Part shown: piece after piece, positions 1 through 6,884 of the stretch
Position numbering within the stretch: position 1 is the first letter of the stretch
Layout: the number at the start of each line of letters is the position of its first letter
Assembly: GCF_014651615.1 (NCBI RefSeq)
Contig: NZ_BMXF01000001.1
Span: forward strand, 1,893,731 to 1,957,730
Origin: Persicitalea jodogahamensis
Lineage (GTDB): Bacteria > Bacteroidota > Bacteroidia > Cytophagales > Spirosomataceae
Length of the DNA: 64,000 nucleotides
Reading direction: 5' to 3'
Translations under genes and position numbers: made by a program
Notes under the pieces: model-generated
What the model saw: the letters and a program-made list of their open reading frames with translations, nothing else
Database searches by the model: none
What the model was told of the DNA's origin: nothing

Positions 1-899
1 CGGAATGCCTTGGTGTCCGTATACCCCACATCGAACATGACTTCGCCGATGTTCTTGCGGCTCGTCTCGAAGCTGCGCTTGGCCGCCTCTACCTTCACGC
101 GCTGAATGTAGTCCACCACCGAATGGTGCGTGGCCTTGCGAAACCGTCGTTCGAAAGTCCGGCGGCCTACGGCCACTAAATCTGCCAGAGCCTCCACGGC
201 GATTTTCTCGTTGTAATTTGCCTCGATAAACTCCTGAGCTTTCAGGATCTCCCTGTCGTTGTGATCTTTCTGCCCTTTGAAAAGCATGAAGGCTGACTGA
301 CTGTCGCGGTCGATGTCGATGGCGAAGTACTTGGAAGCCAGTATGGCCATGTCGCGGTCGGTATATTTCTCGACCAGATACAGCAGCAGGTTCCAGTAGG
401 AGTTGGCCCCACCGCTCGAATACAGACGATGCTCTTCGGTAATGATACTGCCGTCTACAAGCTCGACGGCGGGAAACAATTCCCGGAACTCGCTGGCGAA
501 GGCCCAGTGGGTAGAGCAGCGCTTTCCATCCAGCAGGCCCGTGGATGCCAGCAGGAAAGCGCCCACACAAAGCGAGGCAACTTCTGCGCCTTTTGCGTAC
601 TGCTGTTTGATCCAGGGAATGAGAGCTTCATTCTGTTGAATACCGCGTTTCATGTCTCCAAACAAAGCCGGGATAATGATCAGGTCAGTCCTGTCCACTT
701 CATTCAGCAGTTGATCTGTCTGCACTGAAAACAGGCCATTGTGGTACTTCACTTCTCTTGTCATGCCCACAAGCCGAACCCTGAAAAAGGGGGGCTTTCC
801 ACTGGCTTGCAGGAACTGGTTCACGGCGGTGAACAGATAACGCGGATCAGCCACCGCTTCCAGTACGGCGGATTCAGGAACGAGGATGGAAACGTTCAT
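1..899 (-). CDS. GlxA-family transcriptional regulator (DJ-1/PfpI + AraC HTH), 3' end cut by window edge
   Basis: Transcription regulator with an N-terminal amidotransferase-like domain and a C-terminal AraC/XylS DNA-binding domain. About 299 codons are visible from ATG at 899-897 (MNVSILVPESAVLEAV) and the frame stays open to the left edge; the usual family length is about 320-330 residues, so only the last part is missing. The PfpI-like fold carries the elbow Cys in SLCVGAFLLAS and the segment THWAFASEFRELFP. The HTH region includes VAVGRRTFERRFRKAT and ends in IGEVMFDVGYTDTKAF, the second recognition region. It is divergent from the small-gene run starting at 1097 and could regulate it, but no operator was identified. 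The ligand is unknown. Confidence 0.9.
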   Translation of the reverse strand, partial: MNVSILVPESAVLEAVADPRYLFTAVNQFLQASGKPPFFRVRLVGMTREVKYHNGLFSVQTDQLLNEVDRTDLIIIPALFGDMKRGIQQNEALIPWIKQQYAKGAEVASLCVGAFLLASTGLLDGKRCSTHWAFASEFRELFPAVELVDGSIITEEHRLYSSGGANSYWNLLLYLVEKYTDRDMAILASKYFAIDIDRDSQSAFMLFKGQKDHNDREILKAQEFIEANYNEKIAVEALADLVAVGRRTFERRFRKATHHSVVDYIQRVKVEAAKRSFETSRKNIGEVMFDVGYTDTKAF

Positions 900-1096
900 T
901 TGAAAAACGAATAGTTACGAATGGTGAATGGGCACAAAGCATTGCTGGGCCACACGAATAGTACCGTGTCTTTTTTTGTAAAAGTAGGCAATCCTGTTGT
1001 CGTGATCAACCCGGTAAAGTGTCGTTTTTGCACCACGTAAAGATTGGTTTTATGATAGACATTTGCAAAGTGGACTTTGAACAAAAACAAGCCATC

Positions 1097-1513
1097 ATGA
1101 CAAAAATCATCCCCTACCTGACTTTCAACGGCAATTGCCGTGAGGCCATGAATTTCTATCGGGAATGCGTTGGCGGCAAACTCGACCTGACGACCGTCGG
1201 CGAATCGCCGATGGCCGAGCAGATGCCCGAGGCAATGAAAGAAAGCATCCTGCACGCCAGGCTGCGCAAAGACGAATTGGTGTTGCTGGGTTCCGATATG
1301 GTGAGCGAGAAAGGTCTGAATCGGGGCAACTGCCTGTCCATTATGCTGGAATTTGAAACCGAAGCTAAAATGCGCCGCTGTTACGACAAGCTGGCCGAAG
1401 GCGGGCAGCACGAATATCCGATCGAAAACACTTTTTGGGCCGGCCTCTTTGGTAGTCTGACCGATCGATACGGCAATCACTGGTTGCTGCATTATGGGAA
1501 GGACGCACAATAG
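1097..1513 (+). CDS. VOC/PhnB-like glyoxalase-fold protein
   Basis: Protein of 138 residues of the PhnB-like branch of the vicinal oxygen chelate superfamily. It begins MTKIIPYLTFNGNCREAMNF and contains FGSLTDRYGNHWLLHYG near the end, both typical of this family (beta-alpha-beta-beta-beta half modules). I chose ATG 1097 because the family consensus starts there; an in-frame upstream ATG at 1052 would add unrelated residues. Members are annotated as glyoxalase or 3-demethylubiquinone-methyltransferase-like, but the catalytic role is generally unproven. It is first in a same-strand run of small genes to 3961. Confidence 0.85.
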   Translation: MTKIIPYLTFNGNCREAMNFYRECVGGKLDLTTVGESPMAEQMPEAMKESILHARLRKDELVLLGSDMVSEKGLNRGNCLSIMLEFETEAKMRRCYDKLAEGGQHEYPIENTFWAGLFGSLTDRYGNHWLLHYGKDAQ

Positions 1514-1544
1514 CAATTTCAGCAACCACCTGACATCTAAAATC

Positions 1545-2225
1545 ATGAAAAAAAAGCCAATCAAAGCTCAGCAGAAAATCACAACCTGCCTCACCTTTGA
1601 CGACCAGGCCGAAGAAGCCATGAATCGTTACGTGTCGGTGTTCAAGGATGCCAAAGTTCTGAACGTTCGGCGATTCGGCCGAGAAATGCCCCAGTCGAGA
1701 GGAAAGCTCATGACCGCTACTTTTCAGATCGAAGGCCAGAACTTTATGGTCATGAACGGCGGGCCGCACTTTACGTTTGCACCGGGCATTTCGCTCTTCG
1801 TGAACTGCGAAACGCAGGCAGAAGTAGACGAGCTTTGGGAGAAACTTTCCGAGGGCGGCGAAAAACAACCGTGTGGCTGGATCAAGGATCGTTTCGGTGT
1901 GTCATGGCAGATCATCCCTAAGGCTTTGGGTGAATTGCTGGGTGATCCTGATCCTGAGAAGTTGAAGCGGGTGATGAATGCGATGCTAAAAATGAAGAAG
2001 ATAGAGATTGCCGAGCTGCTGGCGGCCGCTGAACCGGACGATCTTTTCCTATCATCGCTTGTTGCTCCCGCCAGGCGTGCCTTGGAAAATAACGGCATAT
2101 CTACTTTGGAACAGCTTTCAGAGTACAGCGAAGAGGAAATTCTTACATTTCATGGCCTGGGGCCAAGCTCACTTCCAAACCTCCGGACTTCCCTGAATAC
2201 CAAAGGGTTGGCTTTTAGAACCTGA
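1545..2225 (+). CDS. PhnB-like VOC domain fused to an RNAP alpha-CTD-like helix-hairpin-helix domain
   Basis: Protein of 226 residues. Residues ~8-130 are a second PhnB-like VOC domain (ITTCLTFDDQAEEAMNRY; CGWIKDRFGVSWQIIP). After a short helical linker (residues ~130-170), residues ~172-222 resemble the C-terminal domain of the RNA polymerase alpha subunit: VAPARRALENNGISTLEQL followed by LTFHGLGPSSLPNLRTSL, a helix-hairpin-helix with the LHGLGP-type turn. The start at 1545 (ATGAAAAAAAAG) follows the preceding stop by 31 bp and matches the family N-terminus; the longer reading frame overlaps the upstream gene. The HhH part could bind DNA or be a protein contact; its role is not known. Confidence 0.82.
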   Translation: MKKKPIKAQQKITTCLTFDDQAEEAMNRYVSVFKDAKVLNVRRFGREMPQSRGKLMTATFQIEGQNFMVMNGGPHFTFAPGISLFVNCETQAEVDELWEKLSEGGEKQPCGWIKDRFGVSWQIIPKALGELLGDPDPEKLKRVMNAMLKMKKIEIAELLAAAEPDDLFLSSLVAPARRALENNGISTLEQLSEYSEEEILTFHGLGPSSLPNLRTSLNTKGLAFRT

Positions 2226-2227
2226 TT

Positions 2228-2632
2228 ATGGAAAAAGATATTAATGATCCCACAAGTGTCACGGAGTTGATACAAAACCTAGATCCTGAATTTGGAGAAC
2301 TGGTGGAGGCGGTCAGAAAAATTATTCTGGGCACGAATCAATCCATTGGTGAACGAATAAAATGGAATTCTCCCAGCTTTTTTTATATGGGAGAAATGAC
2401 GCCCTTTGATCCGAAAGAATACAAGCGGGATATTGTAGTAATGAATCTTCGCAAAGGTAAGGTACTCTTGGTTTTCCCAACGGGCGAAAAGATAAAAGAT
2501 CATTCCGGAATTCTGGAAGGTAATTACACGGATGGGCGTCGATTAATAACGTTGAACAACCTCGCTGATGCGAAAAATAAAGCATCAGATTTACAGGCAG
2601 TACTATCAGAATGGATAAGTATAATTGACTAA
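2228..2632 (+). CDS. DUF1801 domain protein
   Basis: Protein of 134 residues of the DUF1801/YdhG-like family (CyaY/frataxin-like fold). Characteristic parts are the N-terminal helix LIQNLDPEFGELVEAVRKII, the IKWNSPSFFYMGE strand and the C-terminal helix with LQAVLSEW. It starts 2 bp after the stop of the VOC-HhH gene, so the two are surely cotranscribed. No enzymatic activity is established for the family. Confidence 0.8.
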   Translation: MEKDINDPTSVTELIQNLDPEFGELVEAVRKIILGTNQSIGERIKWNSPSFFYMGEMTPFDPKEYKRDIVVMNLRKGKVLLVFPTGEKIKDHSGILEGNYTDGRRLITLNNLADAKNKASDLQAVLSEWISIID

Positions 2633-2649
2633 TATAACCTGAAACAAAA

Positions 2650-3030
2650 ATGAAAAAGGACAAAATTATTTACTGGACGGCGACCATCATTATCTTTCTG
2701 TTTGAAGGTGTGATGCCCGCCTTAACTTCGCAAACCGAATTGGCCAAAGAGGGAATTCATCACCTGGGTTATCCCGAGTACTTTGGCAATGCCCTGGTAG
2801 TTTTCAAGGTATTGGGTTCGCTGGCTTTGGTCATCCCGCAGGTGCGGGGGCGAATCAAAGAATGGGTATATGCAGGCTTTGCCTTTGACTTCATCTTCGC
2901 CACCATTAGCCACATCGCCGTGGACGGAATGGACCCGCAATCGTTCTTCCCACTATTTATTCTGGCGATCCTGGCGGTTTCATACCGCTATTACCACAAG
3001 TTAAATTCACCCTCAATGGCACTGCTATGA
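2650..3030 (+). CDS. DoxX-like small integral membrane protein
   Basis: Protein of 126 residues with four predicted membrane helices: TATIIIFLFEGVMPA, the region around YFGNALVVFKVLGSLALVIP, VYAGFAFDFIFATISHIAV and FFPLFILAILAVSYRYY. The GxxKVLGxLALVxP pattern is typical of DoxX/DUF4260-like proteins of Bacteroidota. It probably sits in the inner membrane; its function is unknown, although family members are linked to redox stress. Its stop overlaps the start of the next gene by 4 bp (ATGA), indicating translational coupling. Confidence 0.82.
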   Translation: MKKDKIIYWTATIIIFLFEGVMPALTSQTELAKEGIHHLGYPEYFGNALVVFKVLGSLALVIPQVRGRIKEWVYAGFAFDFIFATISHIAVDGMDPQSFFPLFILAILAVSYRYYHKLNSPSMALL

Positions 3031-3389
3031 ATACTGGTAAACCTAAAAATATCGACGAATATATCGCCGGATTCCCGGAAGACACACAGCAGCTTTTGGG
3101 ACAAATTCGATCGAGGATAAAAGCAGCAGCTCCGGACGCAGCAGGGAAAATCAGCTATGGAATGCCGACGTTTACACTCAACGGGAAAAGTCTGGTTCAC
3201 TTCGCGGCTTTCAAAAACCACATCGGCTTTTATCCAACTCCGGCGGGAGTCAAATCTTTTGAGGAGGAACTTTCCCGCTACAAGTAAGGAAAAGGTTCGG
3301 TGCAATTTCCGCTGGACGAGACCATGCCGCTTGATTTGATTGCAGAAATTGTGAAGTACAGAATGAAGGAAAACTCAAAAAAATATTGA
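3027..3389 (+). pseudogene. DUF1801 protein interrupted by one in-frame TAA
   Basis: The frame encodes 86 residues (MNTGKPKNIDEYIAGFP to EEELSRYK) and then hits TAA at 3285-3287. The same frame continues immediately with GKGSVQFPLDETMPLDLIAE and KYRMKENSKKY up to TGA at 3387-3389. That continuation is the normal DUF1801 C-terminus (GxGSVQFPLDEPxPLDLI), so a 120-codon gene has been cut by a single nonsense change without a frameshift. It is either a recent pseudogene, a sequencing error or a recoded stop. The start overlaps doxX by 4 bp and the next gene begins 2 bp after the terminal TGA, so the operon spacing is intact. Confidence 0.8.
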
Positions 3390-3391
3390 TC

Positions 3392-3961
3392 ATGAGGAAA
3401 TTGAAATTGCAAGTTCAGATATCGGTAGATGGGTACGTGGCCGGACCAAACGGTGAAATGGATTGGATGGTCTGGGGGCAGGACACCGGACTCGAAGCGT
3501 ACGTCAATGCGCTTACTGATAGTATCGATACCATTTTACTGGGCAGGAACATGACCGACGGCTTTGTGAAGTACTGGACCCATGTAGTGGATAATCAGCC
3601 AGAAAGCCGGGAGTTTGCCTTTGCCAAAAAAATGGTGGAAACACCCAAGGTAGTTTTTACGAAGACCCTTGAACAATCGCCCTGGGCCAACACAAGCCTG
3701 GCAAAAGGGAATCTTGAAGACGAAGTAAATCAACTCAAAAATCAGGAAGGCGACGATATTATCGTGTACGGCGGCAGCACTTTCGTTTCGTCACTCATCG
3801 CAGCCGGACTGATCGACGAATACCACCTGTTCGTCAATCCCGTCGCGCTGGGCAGCGGCATGAGCATTTTTGGTGAAGTAAAAGAATGGCTCAAACTGAC
3901 TTTGGTGAAATCTCAGGCATTTGACTGCGGGGAAGTTGTGCTGTGTTATGTACCTCGGTAA
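3392..3961 (+). CDS. Dihydrofolate-reductase-family (RibD C-terminal-like) protein
   Basis: Protein of 189 residues with the RibD_C/DHFR fold. It begins with LQVQISVDGYVAGPNGEMDW, has the ILLGRNMTDGF nucleotide-contact loop, and then DDIIVYGGSTFVSSLIAAGL before LHLFVNP-like strands. The family uses NAD(P)H to reduce pterin- or pyrimidine-like compounds; the substrate here is unknown. ATG 3392 is preferred over an in-frame TTG two codons upstream. It is last in the small-gene run. Confidence 0.87.
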   Translation: MRKLKLQVQISVDGYVAGPNGEMDWMVWGQDTGLEAYVNALTDSIDTILLGRNMTDGFVKYWTHVVDNQPESREFAFAKKMVETPKVVFTKTLEQSPWANTSLAKGNLEDEVNQLKNQEGDDIIVYGGSTFVSSLIAAGLIDEYHLFVNPVALGSGMSIFGEVKEWLKLTLVKSQAFDCGEVVLCYVPR

Positions 3962-4097
3962 GTCCAGGCAAACCGATGACGATGCCAGCGAGCCAATATT
4001 TCTGCGAAACCATGCTAAAAGCGGAGGGATGGGTTGAGAATTAAACCGTAGATTACGTACTTGTGGTACTTTTCACAGGATAAAAAAGCCTTCCCCC

Positions 4098-4865
4098 TTG
4101 AACGTTTTGGAACAATCCGAAGAAAACTTGCCGCACCTCTACCGACACACCCCCGCCCGCGTGGCACTGGGCCGCACGGGACACAGTCTGCCCACGCAGC
4201 GGTTGCTGGAATTTAACCTCGACCACGCCCGCGCCCGCGATGCAGTCTATTCACATTTTGATTGGGGCAATATGGAAAGTCAGCTGACGGTGTTAGGCTT
4301 GCCATCGGTGCGGCTGCAGAGCCAGGCGGCGGATCGGCGCGAATACTTACTTCGTCCCGATTACGGTCGTACGTTGAGTCAGGACTCCCGCCGGGAAATA
4401 CAGAATCTCGAACAACCGGAAAACCATCTTTGCATCGTTATCGCCGACGGACTTTCCGCTGTGGCGGTGAACACCCACGCGGGCGAGGTAGTGAGGCTAC
4501 TGCTGGAAAAAATCCGGGCAGTCAACTGGCGACTGGCCCCGGTGTCGCTGGTGGAACAGGGCCGTGTGGCCATTGCCGACGAGATAGGGGAGGTACTGCG
4601 TTCCGAGATTTCGCTGATCCTGATCGGCGAGCGCCCGGGCCTCACCTCACCCCATAGCCTGGGAGCCTACCTGACGCACCGGCCTTGCTCGGGGCTGACC
4701 GACGAGCGTCGCAACTGCGTTTCCAACATCCGACCCGACGGACTCAGTTATGAGCGTGCTGCCGAAAAAATATTTTATTTACTGCAGGAAATGAAACACC
4801 ACCAGCTGAGCGGCGTGGGGTTGAAGGATCGGTTTTCTGCTAAGGGGAATAGCATCAACGGTTAG
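4098..4865 (+). CDS. eutC: Ethanolamine ammonia-lyase small subunit EutC, without a neighbouring EutB
   Basis: Small subunit of the adenosylcobalamin-dependent lyase that converts ethanolamine to acetaldehyde and ammonia. Of 255 residues, recognisable EutC parts are RVALGRTGHSLPTQRLLEF, DHARARDAVYSHFD, LQSQAADRREYLLRPDYG, IVIADGLSAVAVNTHA, LILIGERPGLTSPHSLGAYL and CVSNIRPDGLSYERAAEKI. The start is TTG at 4098. The partner EutB, which carries the substrate site, is normally encoded just upstream, but only 136 bp separate this gene from the reductase gene and no EutB remnant is visible. The partner must be elsewhere in the genome, or this copy is a relic. A GGTACTTT octamer lies at 4065. Confidence 0.92.
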   Translation: MNVLEQSEENLPHLYRHTPARVALGRTGHSLPTQRLLEFNLDHARARDAVYSHFDWGNMESQLTVLGLPSVRLQSQAADRREYLLRPDYGRTLSQDSRREIQNLEQPENHLCIVIADGLSAVAVNTHAGEVVRLLLEKIRAVNWRLAPVSLVEQGRVAIADEIGEVLRSEISLILIGERPGLTSPHSLGAYLTHRPCSGLTDERRNCVSNIRPDGLSYERAAEKIFYLLQEMKHHQLSGVGLKDRFSAKGNSING

Positions 4866-4886
4866 CGGCGTGTAGGGTACTTTTAT

Positions 4887-4925
4887 GGGGTAATCGGCCA
4901 AATCCAATAGAGAGTCGATTACCCC
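4887..4925. terminator. Inverted repeat between convergent eutC and DUF4230 genes
   Basis: GGGGTAATCG at 4887-4896 pairs perfectly with CGATTACCCC at 4916-4925 (10-bp stem, 19-nt loop). It lies between two converging genes, so a shared terminator is plausible, but no T-run follows on either side. Confidence 0.4.
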
Positions 4926-4943
4926 GTAATCCCATTTGCCTGC

Positions 4944-5567
4944 TTACCTCAACTTCGGCAAATCTGCCTTCATGGGGAATCGCAACACTACTTTTTTGCC
5001 CGATGTTCGTTCCAGAATGGGGGTCAGCATCTTGCGGGCGTTTTCTCTCGTTTGCTCCAGAATCCCCATATCCAGGGCCGATTGCCGAATCTGCCGTTCG
5101 GCCTGCTTGTAGCCTTCCTGCACGAGCTGAGCCTCCTCCATGAAAGCGTATTCGGTATTGTACACCTTGGAGCGGTCGTGGTCTATCTTGAAAAAACAGA
5201 GCTCCGGTTCGGGCAGGTGTATTACAAGCGTGTCTGCTCCGGCTTCGATATCGGCAATGTCCATTTGGGTAAGGTCTATGCAACCAACGGCTTCGCCCTG
5301 CACGATGAGAACCGCTTTGGCATCGGGCAGCCAAAGCTTCGTGATTTGCTGCTCCACAATGTCCTTGAAATTGTAGCGCACCAATTCCAGTTTACCAAGC
5401 GAGGTGATTTCCTGCAAAACTACCGTCTGGGTATTTTCCAGTTTATTTTTCTGTGAAAACCAATTGGGCAGCCAATCCCCCGTCCGCCAGTTTTCCCACA
5501 GCGAAATGACCCCGACCATAAGCAGGAAAATAACGAACAACTGAATGAGAAGGCGTAAGAAGCGCAT
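4944..5567 (-). CDS. DUF4230 domain protein, membrane anchored
   Basis: Protein of 207 residues. One N-terminal membrane segment (FLRLLIQLFVIFLLMVGVI) is followed by an extracytoplasmic DUF4230 domain: ITSLGKLELVRYNFKDIVEQ, AVLIVQGEAVGCIDLTQMD and ALDMGILEQTRENARKML. ATG 5567-5565 is chosen because it places the membrane segment at the N-terminus; the longer frame adds 34 unlike residues. The family is widespread but without known activity. The divergent transcription unit from about 5690 begins just upstream. Confidence 0.85.
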   Translation of the reverse strand: MRFLRLLIQLFVIFLLMVGVISLWENWRTGDWLPNWFSQKNKLENTQTVVLQEITSLGKLELVRYNFKDIVEQQITKLWLPDAKAVLIVQGEAVGCIDLTQMDIADIEAGADTLVIHLPEPELCFFKIDHDRSKVYNTEYAFMEEAQLVQEGYKQAERQIRQSALDMGILEQTRENARKMLTPILERTSGKKVVLRFPMKADLPKLR

Positions 5568-5653
5568 TTGATTATTAATATGATGGTGGGTGAAAACCTG
5601 ATAACGAAAGCCGAACTGAGAGTGCTGAACTGTTAACGATTTTCCAGGTCCTA

Positions 5654-5684
5654 TTGGTGGGGTTTGCAAATATTGTTAAATTTG
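5654..5684 (+). promoter_or_regulatory. Bacteroidota-type promoter (TTG-N20-TAAATTTG)
   Basis: TTG at 5654-5656 and TAAATTTG at 5677-5684, separated by 20 nt, match the Bacteroidota -33/-7 consensus (TTG and TAnnTTTG). It predicts transcription from about 5689, reading into a 14-codon ORF and two terminators ahead of greA. Confidence 0.6.
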
Positions 5685-5701
5685 TCGTCCAAGATTGGAC
5701 T

Positions 5702-5746
5702 ATGCAGCAAATTTTCCGATACGGCATCCCGACTCAGGCGACCTGA
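5702..5746 (+). CDS. Possible 14-residue leader peptide upstream of greA
   Basis: ATG at 5702 opens a short frame, MQQIFRYGIPTQAT, ending with TGA at 5744-5746, about 12 nt after the predicted transcription start and 2 nt before an intrinsic terminator hairpin. The order promoter, mini-ORF, terminator, terminator, greA is that of an attenuator leader, though there is no obvious run of regulatory codons. It may equally be a chance ORF in a short terminated RNA. Confidence 0.35.
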   Translation: MQQIFRYGIPTQAT

Positions 5747-5748
5747 CG

Positions 5749-5771
5749 ATCACTCCCGCGAGTGATTTTTT
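5749..5771 (+). terminator. Intrinsic terminator 1 in the greA leader
   Basis: ATCACTC (5749-5755), loop CCGC, GAGTGAT (5760-5766), overlapping the start of a six-T run (5766-5771). Confidence 0.65.
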
Positions 5772-5781
5772 ATTCTCCCTT

Positions 5782-5807
5782 GAACGGTCGGCGCGCCGTT
5801 CTTTTTT
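5782..5807 (+). terminator. Intrinsic terminator 2 in the greA leader
   Basis: GAACGG (5782-5787) pairs with CCGTTC (5796-5801), followed by six T residues (5802-5807). The loop contains GGCGCG. It ends 61 nt before the greA start codon. Confidence 0.65.
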
Positions 5808-5868
5808 GTTATAACACCCTGAGATCAAACAACATTTTTTGTACAAAATCAAAACGTATATCTGACAC

Positions 5869-6345
5869 ATGGCAAAGGTATCATACTACACCGAAGAAGG
5901 CCTGAATCGCTTGAAGGCCGAGCTGAACGAAATGAAGACCAAGGGCCGCACGCACATTGCCCACCAAATCGCCGAGGCCCGCGATAAGGGCGACCTGAGC
6001 GAAAATGCTGAGTACGACGCCGCTAAAGATGCTCAGGGACTACACGAGATGAAAATCGCCAAGCTGGAAGAGATTTTGTCCACGGCCCGTATCCTTGACG
6101 AATCCTCCATCGATACATCGATGGTGGCCGTGCTGTCTACCGTTAAGATAAAAAATATGAAAAATGGCGCCGAAATGAGCTATACCCTCGTTTCAGAAGA
6201 AGAAGCCGACCTGAAGACGGGAAAAATATCCGTCGGTTCGCCCATCGGTAAGGGCTTGCTGGGCAAGAGAATTGGCGAAGTTGCCGAAATAAAAATCCCG
6301 GCGGGCACCGTGGAGTTCGAGGTAATAGACATAAGCCGCGGATAA
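5869..6345 (+). CDS. greA: Transcription elongation factor GreA
   Basis: Cleavage factor that inserts its coiled coil into the RNA polymerase secondary channel and rescues backtracked complexes. It has the full family length (158 residues): N-terminal coiled coil ~1-75 with the acidic tip motif GDLSENAEYDAAKDAQ, then the FKBP-like C-terminal domain with SYTLVSEEEADLKTGKISVGSPIGKGLLGKRIGE. It is transcribed alone; upstream are two terminator hairpins, downstream a long hairpin at 6482. Confidence 0.97.
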   Translation: MAKVSYYTEEGLNRLKAELNEMKTKGRTHIAHQIAEARDKGDLSENAEYDAAKDAQGLHEMKIAKLEEILSTARILDESSIDTSMVAVLSTVKIKNMKNGAEMSYTLVSEEEADLKTGKISVGSPIGKGLLGKRIGEVAEIKIPAGTVEFEVIDISRG

Positions 6346-6884
6346 TTTTCTCTTGAAATGTCTGCATGTAACTATAAATAGGCAATGATATATTAATTCT
6401 TCTTTTTTGCCTCACGATTTTTGCCCTTGAAAAAGTAACCCCCTTTTTACCGGCAGTTATTACCTGATCGAAACTTACCCGGAAAGCCCCCCGAAGTTGG
6501 ACAATTAGTCCAACTTCGGGGGGCTTTCTCTTTGTGGGTTTCGGTACAAAACGGGTACGGTCAGTCAGCGTATTTCGGCCTGATTTTCCGGTCATTAGCA
6601 GCTCAATAAGAAAAATATTTTAATAACTAATCAGGCCAGAAGTAACTTGATATTGACCGAAAAAACGGTGATGAAAGAGAAGATTTTAACAAAAAGATAA
6701 ATTTTTTTTATATAAATATTTGGTGAGAATACTACGTATACATCTTAAAAAATATGATTTTTCTAATTCAAAGAATAAATTAACAATTATTGTATGAGTT
6801 GTAAACAAGTATGGAGATCGCATTTGTATCTTATTGCTGATATTTTACTCAAATGTCGGTCACAACCTCATACTCAACTAATCT
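6346..6884. other. 539-bp gap between greA and the SusCD operon
   Basis: No convincing gene is present; the only frame of note (6794-6985) overlaps the SusC start and looks like chance. The first part holds a perfect hairpin (6482-6528). From about 6600 the DNA turns very AT-rich, with an AATATTTG box at 6714-6721 that differs by one base from the TAnnTTTG consensus; it is a possible promoter for the operon but lacks a clear TTG partner. Confidence 0.5.
6482..6528. terminator. 21-bp perfect hairpin terminator
   Basis: The arms 6482-6502 and 6508-6528 are perfectly complementary (GAAAGCCCCCCGAAG... / ...CTTCGGGGGGCTTTC) with a 5-nt loop AATTA, followed by TCTTTG. It lies 136 bp after greA and probably ends its transcript; its symmetry allows function in both directions. 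Confidence 0.75.

Noticed and set aside
3962-4097. Remnant of eutB upstream of eutC
   Set aside because: All three plus-strand frames are short and none resembles the EutB C-terminus.
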